Shown piece after piece: positions 29,549 to 39,065 of a DNA stretch of 64,000 bases (its first letter is position 1; every line of letters begins with the position of its first letter). Below the pieces are notes generated by a model. The model made no database searches, was not told the DNA's origin, and was given only the letters and a program-made list of their open reading frames with translations. The position numbers were made by a program, and so were the translations under genes. Source of the DNA: Enterococcaceae bacterium OF42-14pH9A (GTDB taxonomy: Bacteria; Bacillota; Bacilli; Lactobacillales; Enterococcaceae); NCBI GenBank assembly GCA_027692465.1, contig JAQEYU010000001.1:815338-879337 (forward strand), given 5' to 3'.

Positions 29549-30421
29549 ATGCAGCATCCGGGAAAAGTATTCAAAGAATTTCGTACCGGTAAAGGCTGGT
29601 CTGTCAAAGAAGCCGCCGGAAATTCCGTAACTCCGCAATTTCTCAGAAAGTTTGAGTCCGGCAACAGCGATATTCGCTTCTCTACGTTGCTTGAACTGCT
29701 GAATCGGATCAACGTGACTGTCACAGAATTCAGCTGTCAAATGGAAGATTCATTGGATCATTGGTTGTTCCAAGTAGAAAATGAGTTGGATCAGGCTTAT
29801 CTTTCCGGTAATTCCTTCGCATTGCAAACCTTCATCACTGCCAACGATGATCGTTATCAGACCACCGGCGAACTGCGCTATCGGCTGGTGGCCATCATGG
29901 GGATGTTCATGTACGATCAGTCGATGTCGGTCCGTTACAATGCCGATTTGCAGCCGGTGCGGACCTATTTGAGGGAAACCGAGACCTGGGGCCGCTTCGA
30001 ACTTTTTTTGATTGCTTATTTAGCGACTGCCATGCAAATAGAAGAATCGCTTTTATACGCTCGTCAGATTCTGAAAGGGATCAATAGCGACTACGAAACC
30101 AATATGTGGCGCTATGACGCTTATATTCATATTATCGCACAGATGGTCACACAAAAACGAATGGATCTGGCCGAAACGCTTTGGCAAGATTATCAGGCAC
30201 ATTTCTCACCAGATCGAAGTCTCCGCTATATCCACCAAGATCTCTACGGCAGCTTCATCCACGGACTGATCAAGGTTTATCAAGGGGATCCGCAGGGGGA
30301 AAAACAGTGTCTGCGGATCATTGATACTTTTGCTTTGGACAGCGGCTATCAAACCTACGCCAACCGTTTGAACATCATGTTGTACCGCTATAAAGCCGCC
30401 CTCGCTGCAGCTGGGGATTAG
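29549..30421 (+). CDS. Rgg/GadR/MutR-family transcriptional regulator
   Basis: This is a 290-residue regulator. An XRE-type helix-turn-helix is at 5-60 (FKEFRTGKGWSVKEAAG, TPQFLRKFESGNSDIRFSTL). The rest is an all-helical C-terminal repeat domain typical of Rgg proteins, which in streptococci bind short peptide pheromones. The AGGAGG is 8 bases before the ATG. It stands alone on the lagging strand; no obvious target operon is adjacent. Whether it senses a peptide is unknown. Confidence 0.85.
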   Translation: MQHPGKVFKEFRTGKGWSVKEAAGNSVTPQFLRKFESGNSDIRFSTLLELLNRINVTVTEFSCQMEDSLDHWLFQVENELDQAYLSGNSFALQTFITANDDRYQTTGELRYRLVAIMGMFMYDQSMSVRYNADLQPVRTYLRETETWGRFELFLIAYLATAMQIEESLLYARQILKGINSDYETNMWRYDAYIHIIAQMVTQKRMDLAETLWQDYQAHFSPDRSLRYIHQDLYGSFIHGLIKVYQGDPQGEKQCLRIIDTFALDSGYQTYANRLNIMLYRYKAALAAAGD

Positions 30422-30528
30422 ACGTGCTCTGCTGCCATCGATATTGCAGCAATAAAACATCAAATTCGGAATCCTCCACACTTCGATGCTCAAAGGTGAC
30501 ACCATCAGTCCGCTTTGACAAAGTGCCA

Positions 30529-30607
30529 AGAAAGTACCTGAGAAAGTACCTGAGAAAGTACCTGAGAAAGTACCTGAGAAAGTACCTGAGAAAGTACCTG
30601 AGAAAGT
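30529..30607. repeat. 12-bp tandem repeat, 6.6 copies
   Basis: The unit AGAAAGTACCTG is repeated exactly six times (30529-30600) plus seven bases. It lies between the end of the Rgg-type gene and the terminator of the CHAP gene. Open frames through it only encode trivial repeats, and no ribosome site or start context supports them. Confidence 0.95.
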
Positions 30608-30610
30608 GCA

Positions 30611-30653
30611 AAAAAGCCGCCCGGCAAGTCTCTCAAGACTGCCGGGCGGCTTT
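30611..30653. terminator. Bidirectional terminator (CHAP gene / rgg side)
   Basis: A perfect 14-bp GC-rich stem AAAGCCGCCCGGCA (30613-30626) / TGCCGGGCGGCTTT (30640-30653), with a T run on the minus-strand side, lies 16 bases past the CHAP gene stop. Confidence 0.92.
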
Positions 30654-30668
30654 CAACTGTCGATACTC

Positions 30669-32000
30669 TTAATAACGATGGATGAAGCGCAGACCAGAAG
30701 CACTCAACGTTTGATAGTTAGGTCCGGTCGGGCTGGCAAATCCCATCCCACCTTGTGAGAAGGTAAATGTGCCGTCGCCATTGACTGATTCCACGTAACC
30801 TACGTGTCCGTATTGCGCGCTGAAGCCGTGTTGTCCGGCTGCGAATACGACTACCGACCCGACTTCCGGGGTGCCGTCTACACGGTAACCGTCTGCTGCG
30901 GCAGAGTAGCCCCAGTCAGCGCCGTTGCCCCAATAAGTACCAACCCAAGGTGCAACCATTTTTACATAGTAGGTACATTGACCCCAAGGATACATATTTC
31001 CTGAATTGGAGTGATCGATTCCGTTACCGGCACCAGTTGATGGACTTTCCGGTTGTTGCGGTTGTTCAGGTTCTTCAGGAACGGCAGGTGTTTCCGGTTC
31101 CGGAGTTGGTGCAGGCGTTGGAGCCGGTGTTTCGGAACTGCTGGAATCATTGCCTTCCGGTTCAGTAGAAGCTGCCGGTGTTTCTTGGACCGGCTTGCTT
31201 TCTTGTGCTTGTTTTTCTTGTTCTTTTGCTGCAGCAACTGCTTGAGCGGCTAATTTTTGCTGACGTGCTTCTTCAGCCTTGCGAGCTTTTTCGGCCTTTT
31301 CTTGTTCAGCTTTGATCCGTGCTGCTTCAGCTTCGGCTTCAGCTTTTTTCTTTTGCAGAGTTTTCTTGTCTTGTTCGGTTTTGGCTTCTTCAGCTGCCAA
31401 TGTTGCTTTCAAGACTTCCAATTCCGCCTGTTTGTTGGCGATATCTTTCTTTTGTTCAGCCAATTCAGTTTGGCTTTCATTTAATTCTTTGATTTTTGCT
31501 TCGTTTTCTTTCACATTGGCTTCAACCGCTTCTTTGTCTGCTTGTTGTTGTTTCAGCAGATCTTGGTTGGCGTTCACCAAGGTAGACATTGCTTGTACCC
31601 GATTGACCATGTCTGTGATTGAGCTTGAACCCAAGACAGCATCCAGGTAAGTCGTCGCAGAGCCGTTGACTTGTGTGTCCCGGGCCTGCTTGTTGATCTT
31701 TTCCTGACGTTTAGCGATGCGCAATTTCAATTGTGCGATCTCATCTTGCAGTTTCAAAGTTTCATCGGTCAATTTAGTTTGTTTTGCTTCCAAATCTTGA
31801 ATCTTACTGTTGACTGCATCGATTTCCGCTTCCGCTGCTTCGATTTGTGATTGCGCACCTGCCTGTTGATTTTGCAGGTCAGCGATCTTATCATTTTTTT
31901 GTTGGATTTGTTGGTCGAACGTATCAGCGAAAACAGTGACTGGTGCAGTAGCCAAGGTCAATGTACTTACCAATAATGCTGCGAGTGCTCTCTTTTTCAA
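30669..32000 (-). CDS. Secreted coiled-coil CHAP hydrolase (PcsB/SagA-like)
   Basis: This is a secreted cell-wall protein of 443 residues. The signal peptide spans 1-25 (KKRALAALLVSTLTLA, cleavage near VFA-DTF). Long coiled coils run from about 28 to 265 (rich in Q, E, K and A), as in PcsB and SagA, which are activated by FtsEX-type partners. A Pro/Glu/Thr linker (about 270-325) follows. The C-terminal CHAP domain (about 335-443) has the catalytic cysteine in WGQCTYYV and histidine in YGHVGYV. It likely cuts peptidoglycan peptides during division. The start is TTG at 32000 with GGAGGAG 9 bases upstream. Its promoter is probably in the AT-rich stretch 32001-32280, but I cannot place it. Confidence 0.88.
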   Translation of the reverse strand: MKKRALAALLVSTLTLATAPVTVFADTFDQQIQQKNDKIADLQNQQAGAQSQIEAAEAEIDAVNSKIQDLEAKQTKLTDETLKLQDEIAQLKLRIAKRQEKINKQARDTQVNGSATTYLDAVLGSSSITDMVNRVQAMSTLVNANQDLLKQQQADKEAVEANVKENEAKIKELNESQTELAEQKKDIANKQAELEVLKATLAAEEAKTEQDKKTLQKKKAEAEAEAARIKAEQEKAEKARKAEEARQQKLAAQAVAAAKEQEKQAQESKPVQETPAASTEPEGNDSSSSETPAPTPAPTPEPETPAVPEEPEQPQQPESPSTGAGNGIDHSNSGNMYPWGQCTYYVKMVAPWVGTYWGNGADWGYSAAADGYRVDGTPEVGSVVVFAAGQHGFSAQYGHVGYVESVNGDGTFTFSQGGMGFASPTGPNYQTLSASGLRFIHRY

Positions 32001-32398
32001 TTGATTGTTCTCCTCCGACTGTTTCTTTTCTAATTTATACTTAAGTGATTGTATTTGATTTTTCAGATAGCTTTGTTGCTACAGTCCAAATTCTAACATT
32101 CGGATGTATCAATCAGATATTAGTAATGTTACAGATTCATTTCATTTCCCTCGTTATATTTTTCTTCAAATAAATTGTTAAATCACTATAAACACACCTT
32201 TTTCAGACATTGAAATAATCATTCCACGTGAATTTACACATATTTTAATAAAGAAAGCGCTGTCCAATGCTTTTCCGAACAGAAAGATTTATTGTTGCAA
32301 TTTCGTTACAAATCCTGAAATCTGCAGAATTTGGCAGGAAAATGACAGCCAATACCCGAACGTTTTCTTCCTGAATAAGCCCCGCATTTTGTTGTTTT

Positions 32399-32558
32399 AG
32401 GGTATGCCTGGAAATACCAGCGACTGATTTTTTGGTTCTTTTTACGGCAATCTGCGTCGTAAATACGCAACTTAGTACCATATATGCTGCGCTTTACTCC
32501 TTGATTTCGGTAAAAAAACGCGAAAAATCCGGGTCTCACCGGCCTTTCCGGACACCCA
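32399..32558. repeat. Dispersed element, family R copy 2
   Basis: This copy matches the reverse complement of copy 1 over its length, with blocks such as GCAATCTGCGTCGTAAAT, then CTGCGCTTTACTCCTTGATT and TTTCGG. The ends AGGGTATGCCTGGAAA and TTTCCGGACACCC are imperfect inverted repeats. It lies upstream of the CHAP gene; the open frames across it are not genes. Confidence 0.75.
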
Positions 32559-32652
32559 TTTACTCCACTTTCCGCATTCTTTCTGTGATCCATGATATAC
32601 TATAAACATCAAAGTACTTGCCGAACAGGTGCCAAAAGGTGGTGATGACTGG

Positions 32653-32814
32653 ATGACAGCAGCGGATATACGGCCGAATAATAACAGATTCCAATTGGCT
32701 TTTTTATATGAATGTCGACAAATGACCCATGATTTTCGTCTGATGGGACAAGTCTGCCCAAAAACAGCTGATTTCACACAAAATTTCATCCGTCACACCG
32801 GCCGTCCTCGTTAA
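32653..32814 (+). CDS. Possible small protein, 53 residues
   Basis: The frame begins ATG at 32653 with GGTGGTGATG a few bases upstream, and encodes a basic peptide with two cysteines (FQLAFLYECRQMTHDFRLMG, GQVCPKTADF). I recognise no family. Support comes mainly from the flanking promoter-like box and terminator. Confidence 0.3.
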   Translation: MTAADIRPNNNRFQLAFLYECRQMTHDFRLMGQVCPKTADFTQNFIRHTGRPR

Positions 32815-32840
32815 GTGAATTTGTAAAATAACAAACGCTG

Positions 32841-32873
32841 AGCAGTGGGAGCCTCTTTCCCGCTGCTTTTTTT
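32841..32873 (+). terminator. Intrinsic terminator upstream of the MFS gene
   Basis: AGCAGTGGGA (32841-32850) pairs with TCCCGCTGCT (32858-32867), with one G-U pair, followed by Ts. Confidence 0.85.
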
Positions 32874-32928
32874 CTGCAGAACGCTGTGGACCGGACCGTG
32901 TCGATGACGATCTATAAGGAGCAGAACA

Positions 32929-34086
32929 ATGCAGAAAAATATCAAACGGAATTACCTTTACACTTTTTTTCAATGGTTTGTCGTAACCGGACTTTGGATG
33001 CTGTACTTGACACAAAAGGGCTTTTCTCCTTTGGAAGTAGGGATCATGGAAGCCGTCTTTCATGTCACCAGTTTTATCTTCGAAGTCCCTTCCGGCAGTC
33101 TGGCGGACCGCTTCGGCTACAAAAATACGCTGATCGCCAGCCGCATCATCAATACAGTCAGTTGCCTTTTGACAGTCCTCAGCGGCAACTTTTGGATAGT
33201 GACAGCCGGTTTTGTCTTCAGTGCCCTCAGTTATAATCTGGCTTCCGGCACCAATGAAGCACTGGTCTTCGAATCTCTTTTGGCGGCTGATCAGGAAAAA
33301 CGTTACTTGAAAGTCTCCGCCAATATCAATATGATCCTTGAAATCAGCAACTCTCTGGGAATCGTAGTAGCCGGCTTGTTCAGTCACTGGTTTTTCGACG
33401 GCGTCTATTGGCTGCAGATTCTGCTGAATCTACTGGCGATTTTCGTGGCACTGGGCTTCAAGGAACCGGTGCGGACCAGACAGCAGAAGCAGCGCTATTT
33501 TCAACTGATCAAAAACGCCTTTTGCTTTACTGTAAAAGTACCTGGTCTTCTTCTGGTGATGCTGTCTTTTGCCTTTATTGACAGCCTCAATGCTACTTAT
33601 TATTTTTACTTTCAAAACTTCTTCAAGCAACTGGGAATCAACGGGATCGGTATCAGTTTGGTAATCTTAGCCAGTACCTTGTTCCAACTGGTAGCCGTTC
33701 GACTGGCGGCTGTCATCGGGGAGACGGTCTCCTTGCCACGACTCTTCATCATCGTTTTGATTTTATTGACCGTTGCTACGGCTGCCTCCGGATTTCTGCC
33801 GGTCGCAGGTGTTATCCCCTGTTATATTCTGGCAAACTGTTTACCGGCGTTAGTGACTCCGATCCGCTCCAATTTCATCAACCAGCTGATTCCCTCCGAA
33901 CAGCGGGCCACCATCAACAGCATCGACAGCCTCTGCTACTCGGTGATGATGATTCCTTTCTTCCCTTTGTGCGGCTGGCTGATCCAGCTGACAGGCTACC
34001 GCAATACTTTTCTGGCAGTCAGTTTGGCTTTAGCAGTCGGCGGTCTGTTCATTTATCCAAAATTGAAACGCACCCTGGCCAAGTAA
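32929..34086 (+). CDS. MFS transporter
   Basis: This is a 12-helix transporter of 385 residues, probably a drug or metabolite exporter driven by proton exchange. The loop 2-3 motif FEVPSGSLADRFGYKNTL matches the family signature GxLaDrxGrk. The second half starts near residue 205 (GLLLVMLSFAFIDSL). It has AAGGAG before the ATG. It is a lagging-strand gene with no partner. The substrate is not predictable. Confidence 0.88.
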   Translation: MQKNIKRNYLYTFFQWFVVTGLWMLYLTQKGFSPLEVGIMEAVFHVTSFIFEVPSGSLADRFGYKNTLIASRIINTVSCLLTVLSGNFWIVTAGFVFSALSYNLASGTNEALVFESLLAADQEKRYLKVSANINMILEISNSLGIVVAGLFSHWFFDGVYWLQILLNLLAIFVALGFKEPVRTRQQKQRYFQLIKNAFCFTVKVPGLLLVMLSFAFIDSLNATYYFYFQNFFKQLGINGIGISLVILASTLFQLVAVRLAAVIGETVSLPRLFIIVLILLTVATAASGFLPVAGVIPCYILANCLPALVTPIRSNFINQLIPSEQRATINSIDSLCYSVMMIPFFPLCGWLIQLTGYRNTFLAVSLALAVGGLFIYPKLKRTLAK

Positions 34087-34269
34087 CTAATCTACAGAAA
34101 GACTCGCCAGTGACATTCCCCTTTGTTGCAATTGCGGAGGCTGCATTGAAATCCAGAAGTGAGGCGTAGGCAGCTCCTGTCGTTGCAGGGATGAACAGTT
34201 GCAGTTGCGTCACGGATTCTAATAAGGAAGATAAACGGACGACCACTGGTGTTGTCAGCCCTGCCAAAA

Positions 34270-34320
34270 AATAAAAACCGCCCGCCGGCAGTCGGATTTC
34301 TCGACTTTCGGCGGGCAGTT
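34270..34320 (-). terminator. mnmG terminator
   Basis: CCCGCCG-GCAGTCG and CGACTTTCGGCGGG form a long, slightly imperfect stem. On the minus strand it ends in TTTTTATTTTTT. It lies about 110 bases past the mnmG stop; parS site 2 sits between. The rest of 34087-34269 holds no gene. Confidence 0.75.
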
Positions 34321-34357
34321 TGTTCATTAATTTTTGAAGAATACGCTTATCAAAAAG

Positions 34358-34373
34358 TTTCATGTGAAACATT
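34358..34373. other. parS site 2 (14/16 match)
   Basis: AGTTTCATGTGAAACA matches TGTTTCACGTGAAACA at 14 of 16 positions. It lies downstream of mnmG, about 8.5 kb left of dnaA. Confidence 0.75.
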
Positions 34374-34433
34374 TTGGTGAGAAGAATCTGCCGTCGCTAC
34401 AAAACGAGGTCTCCCCTTGATCCCCCGGATTTC

Positions 34434-36329
34434 TCAATCTGCACTAACCTTCGCAATTCTCCCCTGTTCCACATACACCATCAAAATACTGATGTCTGCC
34501 GGATTGACGCCGCTGATTCGGCTGGCTTGAGCAATGGTTTCCGGTTGGATCTTGATGAGCTTCTGACGGGCTTCAGTAGCCAAGCCGTTGATTGCTTCAT
34601 AATCGATGTTTTCCGGAATCCGTTTTTCTTCCATCCGTTTAAGCTTTTCCACTTTTTCCAATGCCTTTTTGATGTAGCCTTCATACTTGATTTGAATCTC
34701 TACCTGCTCGATCTCCTTAGCCGTCAAGGAATCATCAGCAGAAATGAACTGCAGCAGTTCTTGGTAACTGATTTCCGGACGGCGGAGAAATTCGGCAGCC
34801 AACACCCCGTCTTTCAACGGAGCGGCCATTTTTTCTTCAAGAAAAGCTTGGACTTCAGCGGTCGGTTTGATCCGCAGCTTGTTCAAACGGGTGATTTCCC
34901 CTTCGACTGCCGCTTTCTTAGCCAAATACGTTTCATATTGTGCCTCTTTGACCAGACCGATCCGATGCCCTAATTCTGTCAAACGCAGGTCGGCATTGTC
35001 GTGACGCAAGATCAACCGGTATTCCGCACGGCTGGTCAGCAGGCGATAGGGTTCCTGAGTCCCCTTGGTCACAAGATCATCGATCATGACACCGATGTAG
35101 CCGTCACTGCGCTTAAGAATTAACGGTTCCTTGCCTTGGATCTTCAGACCGGCATTAATCCCGGCGATCAGCCCTTGACCGGCAGCTTCTTCATATCCGC
35201 TGGTGCCGTTGGTCTGACCGGCAGTGTACAGATTTTCGATCAACTTGGTTTCCAAAGTCGGACGCAGCTGATGGGGAACGACTACGTCATATTCGATGGC
35301 ATAACCGGTGCGCATCATTTCGACGTTTTCCAGTCCGGCAATCGACCGCAGCAGGTCCACTTGAACATCCTCCGGCAGCGAAGTCGACAAGCCTTGTACA
35401 TACACTTCCTCTGTATTCAATCCCTCCGGTTCCAAAAACAGCTGATGGCGCTCTTTGTCAGAAAAACGCACGATCTTGTCTTCGATGGATGGGCAGTAGC
35501 GGGCACCAACTCCTTCAACGATTCCGGTGAACATCGGCGCCCGATGAAGATTGTCTTGAATGATCTGATGCGTTCCCAAATTCGTATAAGTCAGCCAGCA
35601 GGGCTCCTGTTCTGTTTTATAGGCACTGTCCGGGGTCCCATAGCTGAAATGATTGGGTTCGCTGTCTCCCGGCTGGATTTCGGTCACACTGTAATCAATA
35701 GTAGAAGATTTTACCCGCGGCGGTGTGCCGGTCTTGAAGCGGGCGATTTCCAGACCGTTTTCCTTCAAGTTGTCAGCCAGACCGACTGAAGGTTGGGAAT
35801 TATTCGGACCGGAAGAATACTTCAATTCTCCGATGATGATCTCCCCTCGCAATGCGGTTCCGGCAGTGATGATTACTGCTTTGGCTGCATAACGGGCGCC
35901 GGTGTTGGTAATCACCCCACGGCAGACCCCGTCTTCAACGATCAGCTTTTCCACCAATCCCTGACGCAGCGTCAAGTTCGGTTCTTTTTCAATGGTTCGT
36001 TTCATTTCGTTGGCGTAAGCTTTTTTATCCGCCTGAGCCCGCAACGCCCGGACAGCCGGCCCTTTCCCGGTATTCAGCATGCGCATTTGGATATAGGTCT
36101 TATCAATATTTTTGGCCATCTCTCCACCCAGGGCATCGATCTCCCGGACTACTACCCCTTTTGCCGGACCGCCTACTGAAGGGTTGCAAGGCATGAACGC
36201 TACCATATCCAGATTGATGGTCAAAAGCAGGGTCTTGTTTCCCATGCGGGCATTGGCCAATGCAGCTTCGGATCCGGCATGACCGGCCCCGACTACAACA
36301 ACATCATAAGAATCAGCTTGAAATTCCAT
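34434..36329 (-). CDS. mnmG: tRNA uridine-5-carboxymethylaminomethyl enzyme MnmG
   Basis: MnmG (GidA) binds FAD and with MnmE adds the cmnm5 group to U34 of certain tRNAs. At 631 residues it has normal length. The FAD site [19 protein letters not shown] (11-29) and [12 protein letters not shown] (catalytic cysteine in CNPSVGG) are present, as are the GidA signatures [13 protein letters not shown] and [18 protein letters not shown]. The helical C-terminal domain binds MnmE. It lies 95 bases downstream of mnmE. Confidence 0.97.
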   Translation of the reverse strand: MEFQADSYDVVVVGAGHAGSEAALANARMGNKTLLLTINLDMVAFMPCNPSVGGPAKGVVVREIDALGGEMAKNIDKTYIQMRMLNTGKGPAVRALRAQADKKAYANEMKRTIEKEPNLTLRQGLVEKLIVEDGVCRGVITNTGARYAAKAVIITAGTALRGEIIIGELKYSSGPNNSQPSVGLADNLKENGLEIARFKTGTPPRVKSSTIDYSVTEIQPGDSEPNHFSYGTPDSAYKTEQEPCWLTYTNLGTHQIIQDNLHRAPMFTGIVEGVGARYCPSIEDKIVRFSDKERHQLFLEPEGLNTEEVYVQGLSTSLPEDVQVDLLRSIAGLENVEMMRTGYAIEYDVVVPHQLRPTLETKLIENLYTAGQTNGTSGYEEAAGQGLIAGINAGLKIQGKEPLILKRSDGYIGVMIDDLVTKGTQEPYRLLTSRAEYRLILRHDNADLRLTELGHRIGLVKEAQYETYLAKKAAVEGEITRLNKLRIKPTAEVQAFLEEKMAAPLKDGVLAAEFLRRPEISYQELLQFISADDSLTAKEIEQVEIQIKYEGYIKKALEKVEKLKRMEEKRIPENIDYEAINGLATEARQKLIKIQPETIAQASRISGVNPADISILMVYVEQGRIAKVSAD

Positions 36330-36389
36330 TTATTTTTTTCGCTCCTTGTTTTCCTTTAGTATTTTGCACCTGTTACGACTGCAAAAATT

Positions 36390-36423
36390 AAATAACAAAA
36401 ACCTCAATCGGATCTTGTTATTT
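36390..36423 (-). terminator. Hairpin between mnmE and mnmG
   Basis: AAATAACAA and TTGTTATTT form a 9-bp AT-rich stem right after the mnmE stop, with five Ts following. It is probably a weak attenuator inside the operon. Confidence 0.45.
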
Positions 36424-36424
36424 A

Positions 36425-37822
36425 TTATTTACCGAGACAAAATTGGCTGAAGAGCTGGGTAATCAGCTCGTCTTGGACACTGTCACCGACGATCTCACCC
36501 AGGTAGTCCCAGCAACGGGTCATGTCGATCTGCACCAAATCCACCGGCATTCCCGCTTCGATACCACCGATCACATCCCCGAGCGACTGCCCCGCTTTTT
36601 CCAACAGTGCGATGTGGCGGGTATTTGACACATACGAAGCATCTTTCTCTGCCGTTCCACCGGCAAAAAACAACTGGGCAATCGCTTTTTCCAGCTGATC
36701 CAATCCCTCTTGTTCCAGCACGGAAACAGCAAAGACCGCACTGTCACCGGCCAAGTCGGCCACTTCCATCAGATCCAATCCCTGCGGCAGATCTGTCTTG
36801 TTCAATAAGAGGATCCGTTTACTCCCGCGGGTCAGCTCTAATAATTCCCGATCCGCAGTAGTCAGTGCTTCGTTTTGATTGAGTACAAGGAGGATCAGAT
36901 CAGCTTCAGCCAACGCCTTTTTACTGCGTTCGACACCGATTTTTTCCACGACGTCCTCTGTATCCCGAATGCCGGCAGTGTCGATCAGCTTCAAGGGCAC
37001 GCCCCGCACGTTGACGTATTCTTCAATGACATCCCGCGTCGTCCCGGCGATATCGGTCACGATGGCTTTTTCCTCGTCCAGCAGGTAATTCAGCAGACTG
37101 GACTTGCCGACGTTGGGCCGCCCAATGATCGCAGTACTCAATCCTTCCCGCAAAATCTTGCCCTGCTGCGCTGTCAACAGCAGCTGATTGATCTGCCCTT
37201 GCACCTGGTGGGCTTTTTCCAGCAGCAGGCGTGTCGTCAGCTCCTCAACGTCGTCATATTCCGGATAGTCGATATTAACCTCCACTTGAGCCAGTGTTTC
37301 CAGGATCTCTTGCCGCAAGGAACGGATCAAAGCAGAAAGGTTCCCGTCCAACTGGTTCAAAGCAACATTCATCGCTTTGTCGGTCTTGGCTCTGATGAGA
37401 TCCATCACAGCTTCTGCTTGAGACAAATCGACCCGACCGTTCAAAAAAGCCCGCTTGGTAAACTCACCCGGTTCTGCCAAACGCGCTCCCTGTCGCAAAG
37501 CCAGCTGAAGAATTCGATTGGTAACCACCATCCCGCCGTGACAGTTGATCTCCACGACATCTTCACGGGTAAATGTCTTCGGCGCCCGCAACACAGTCAC
37601 CATCACTTCGTCTATCAGCCCCTGGTCGGCAGGATCCACAATATGGCCGTAGTGGATCGTATGAGTCGGTACTTCCAACAGGCATTTACTACCGCTTTGG
37701 TAGATTTCATCCGCGATTTTTACCGCATCTTCCCCGCTCAAACGAACGATGGAGATCGCCCCTTCTCCCGGCGGTGTTGAGATCGCCGCGATCGTATCGA
37801 ATTCTTGTGTGATTTCAGCCAT
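36425..37822 (-). CDS. mnmE: tRNA modification GTPase MnmE
   Basis: This GTPase (TrmE) works with MnmG on tRNA wobble uridine. It is 465 residues. The N-terminal formyl-THF-binding domain (1-120) is followed by a helical domain with the embedded G domain (about 225-385: [26 protein letters not shown]). It ends in the invariant CLGK, where the cysteine matters for catalysis. GGAG is 7 bases before the ATG. Confidence 0.97.
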   Translation of the reverse strand: MAEITQEFDTIAAISTPPGEGAISIVRLSGEDAVKIADEIYQSGSKCLLEVPTHTIHYGHIVDPADQGLIDEVMVTVLRAPKTFTREDVVEINCHGGMVVTNRILQLALRQGARLAEPGEFTKRAFLNGRVDLSQAEAVMDLIRAKTDKAMNVALNQLDGNLSALIRSLRQEILETLAQVEVNIDYPEYDDVEELTTRLLLEKAHQVQGQINQLLLTAQQGKILREGLSTAIIGRPNVGKSSLLNYLLDEEKAIVTDIAGTTRDVIEEYVNVRGVPLKLIDTAGIRDTEDVVEKIGVERSKKALAEADLILLVLNQNEALTTADRELLELTRGSKRILLLNKTDLPQGLDLMEVADLAGDSAVFAVSVLEQEGLDQLEKAIAQLFFAGGTAEKDASYVSNTRHIALLEKAGQSLGDVIGGIEAGMPVDLVQIDMTRCWDYLGEIVGDSVQDELITQLFSQFCLGK

Positions 37823-37990
37823 GACTCTGCTCCTTTTTGATCGATTTGTTCACCGGACCTGCCGACAAAACTGCAATAAAAAAAGCGCCCAATCCGAACG
37901 CAGACGACAAAAGGTTCTGGTTTTGAGAACTTTCTGCCAAACGGCTCGACTTAGCACTTTCACTGCTTGTCATCTATTAAATTCTTCATT

Positions 37991-38019
37991 AATTTAGCAC
38001 AATTTCAAAAGCGGTGCAA
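37991..38019 (-). promoter_or_regulatory. mnmE promoter
   Basis: On the minus strand there is TTGCAC (38019-38014), a 17-bp spacer and TAAATT (37996-37991). The leader 37823-37990 of about 160 bases shows no known regulatory fold. The part 38020-38198 holds nothing I can name. Confidence 0.65.
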
Positions 38020-38223
38020 GACTGCTTTTTACAGAGCTAAGAGGTTTTACCTTTACTTAAAGAATCAAAAAACGGTAAAATCATAAGTGAGACGGGGAAA
38101 AAAACGAGGTTCAGCGCATACTTTGCCCACTGGACCATTTAAGAGCGGCAGCCGGACGATCGCCTGGCAGCGGTTCGTGGGATAGCCCCGAGTATAAGTA
38201 TAATTCGGAAGGGAGCAGTTCAC

Positions 38224-38568
38224 ATGGGAATTTTCAACGATAAGTATGACGAGAACAAAGAAGACCTGCAGCGCGTCAAGGAGGTCATCATTTCCACCGG
38301 CAATATCAACCGCAGCTATGTCGTGCGGGATGTAGTCTTCGTAGCCGAAAAATTCGAGACCGACCTGTTCGATCCACAAGTCGATCCCAATGAATCACTG
38401 GCGGGAATCAAACTGGAATTGCAGAAAAAAGCCCACGCATACGGGGCCGGAGCCGTCATCAACTGCCACTTCGATCACGATCATGTCGTACATGAAGGCA
38501 AGACCTACCTTGAGATCTTCGCTTACGGCACCGTCGTCCAGTTCATCCAATCCACAATCGGCGGCTGA
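38224..38568 (+). CDS. YbjQ-like (DUF74 family) protein
   Basis: This 114-residue protein has the pattern of the YbjQ/UPF0145 family: a first strand pair (VIISTGNINRSYVVRDVVFV), an amphipathic helix, and GAGAVINCHFDHDHV followed by the closing strand LEIFAYGTVVQF. Family members assemble into rings and have been called heavy-metal-binding; the function is unproven. The His/Asp cluster HFDHDHVVH could bind metal. A TATAAT box lies at 38199-38204 and AAGGGAGC precedes the ATG. It is a lone lagging-strand gene with its own terminator. Confidence 0.72.
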   Translation: MGIFNDKYDENKEDLQRVKEVIISTGNINRSYVVRDVVFVAEKFETDLFDPQVDPNESLAGIKLELQKKAHAYGAGAVINCHFDHDHVVHEGKTYLEIFAYGTVVQFIQSTIGG

Positions 38569-38583
38569 TTCCTCTCCGCCGCC

Positions 38584-38622
38584 AAAAAAGCTTCCCTGAT
38601 GGCGATTAGGGAAGTTTTTTTG
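38584..38622 (+). terminator. Terminator of the YbjQ-like gene
   Basis: CTTCCCT (38591-38597) and AGGGAAG (38608-38614), flanked by A and T runs that extend the stem, form the hairpin. Confidence 0.88.
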
Positions 38623-38786
38623 TGGTGGGAACATGACAACATCGTAGTGCACTTCAGGTGGAATGTGAGAAGCCCCCTCCCTTTGGTTAGCTGGTACAGT
38701 TCAATTAAAGCGGAAAGCGCCAAGTTGAACTTGCAACCTCAGCCTGCTGAAATTGGACCCGACCATGCACCACGATGATTGGCATA

Positions 38787-38845
38787 CAAGCTGGCCTTGA
38801 AGTCTTCGCGGGAATTGATTTGATTTCTGTCTGGATAGAATACTA
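38787..38845. repeat. Short dispersed element, family S copy 2 (partial)
   Basis: This stretch resembles 8005-8062: CTTGAAGTCTTCG, TTTGATTTCTGTCTGGATA and ATACTAG occur in the same order. The left end of the element is not recognisable. Nothing else is seen in 38623-38966. Confidence 0.45.
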
Positions 38846-38966
38846 GGAGATGGCCGAAGAAACCATAAATTTTCAGCAGCATCCTAATTCACCGGCGTCT
38901 TTCAGCTGAATCAACTCAAAAAGACTTTCCCACTGCGACCCCCTCAAAAGCGGCGCCTCGTGAAAC

Positions 38967-39060
38967 GACAAAAAACCCTCTGTTGTATGGCTGGCAACAG
39001 AGGGCTCTCTATCAAAGTTTCGACTACTCTGGCGTCTTTCCTTCGATAAGAATGATTTCT
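38967..39060 (-). ncRNA. Candidate structured small RNA downstream of jag
   Basis: This is a self-contained minus-strand transcription unit of about 93 nt. It has a perfect promoter (next entry), then a predicted stem UAUCGAAG/CUUUGAUA with a symmetric GAAA/GAAA internal loop and an inner GAC/GUC hairpin, and then a perfect 10-bp terminator stem CCCTCTGTTG/CAACAGAGGG (38976-38985 and 38995-39004) ending in six Ts. It has no open frame of useful size. I do not recognise the RNA family; it does not look like 6S, 4.5S/SRP, tmRNA or a known riboswitch. Confidence 0.7.
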
Positions 39061-39065
39061 ACTAG

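Larger units (their letters stand above)
32596..32873 (+). ncRNA. Short transcription unit: small RNA or small-protein mRNA
   Basis: A TATACT box (32596-32601) is followed, about 240 bases later, by a strong terminator at 32841-32873 (AGCAGTGGGA with TCCCGCTGCT, then seven Ts). Between them is one 53-codon open frame (next entry). The -35 is weak. Either the frame or the RNA itself may be the product. Confidence 0.4.

Noticed and set aside
30529..30607. CRISPR array
   Set aside because: The 12-bp units are directly adjacent with no spacers, and no cas gene is present.
30375..30672. Protein genes made of KYLR or RYFL repeats
   Set aside because: They arise only from the 12-bp tandem repeat and lack start signals; the region is intergenic.
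32245..32789. Minus-strand open frames upstream of the CHAP gene
   Set aside because: They overlap element copy 2 and the small transcription unit, and have no homology or ribosome site.
37823..37990. Riboswitch in the mnmE leader
   Set aside because: The leader is long enough, but no known aptamer or terminator pair is visible.
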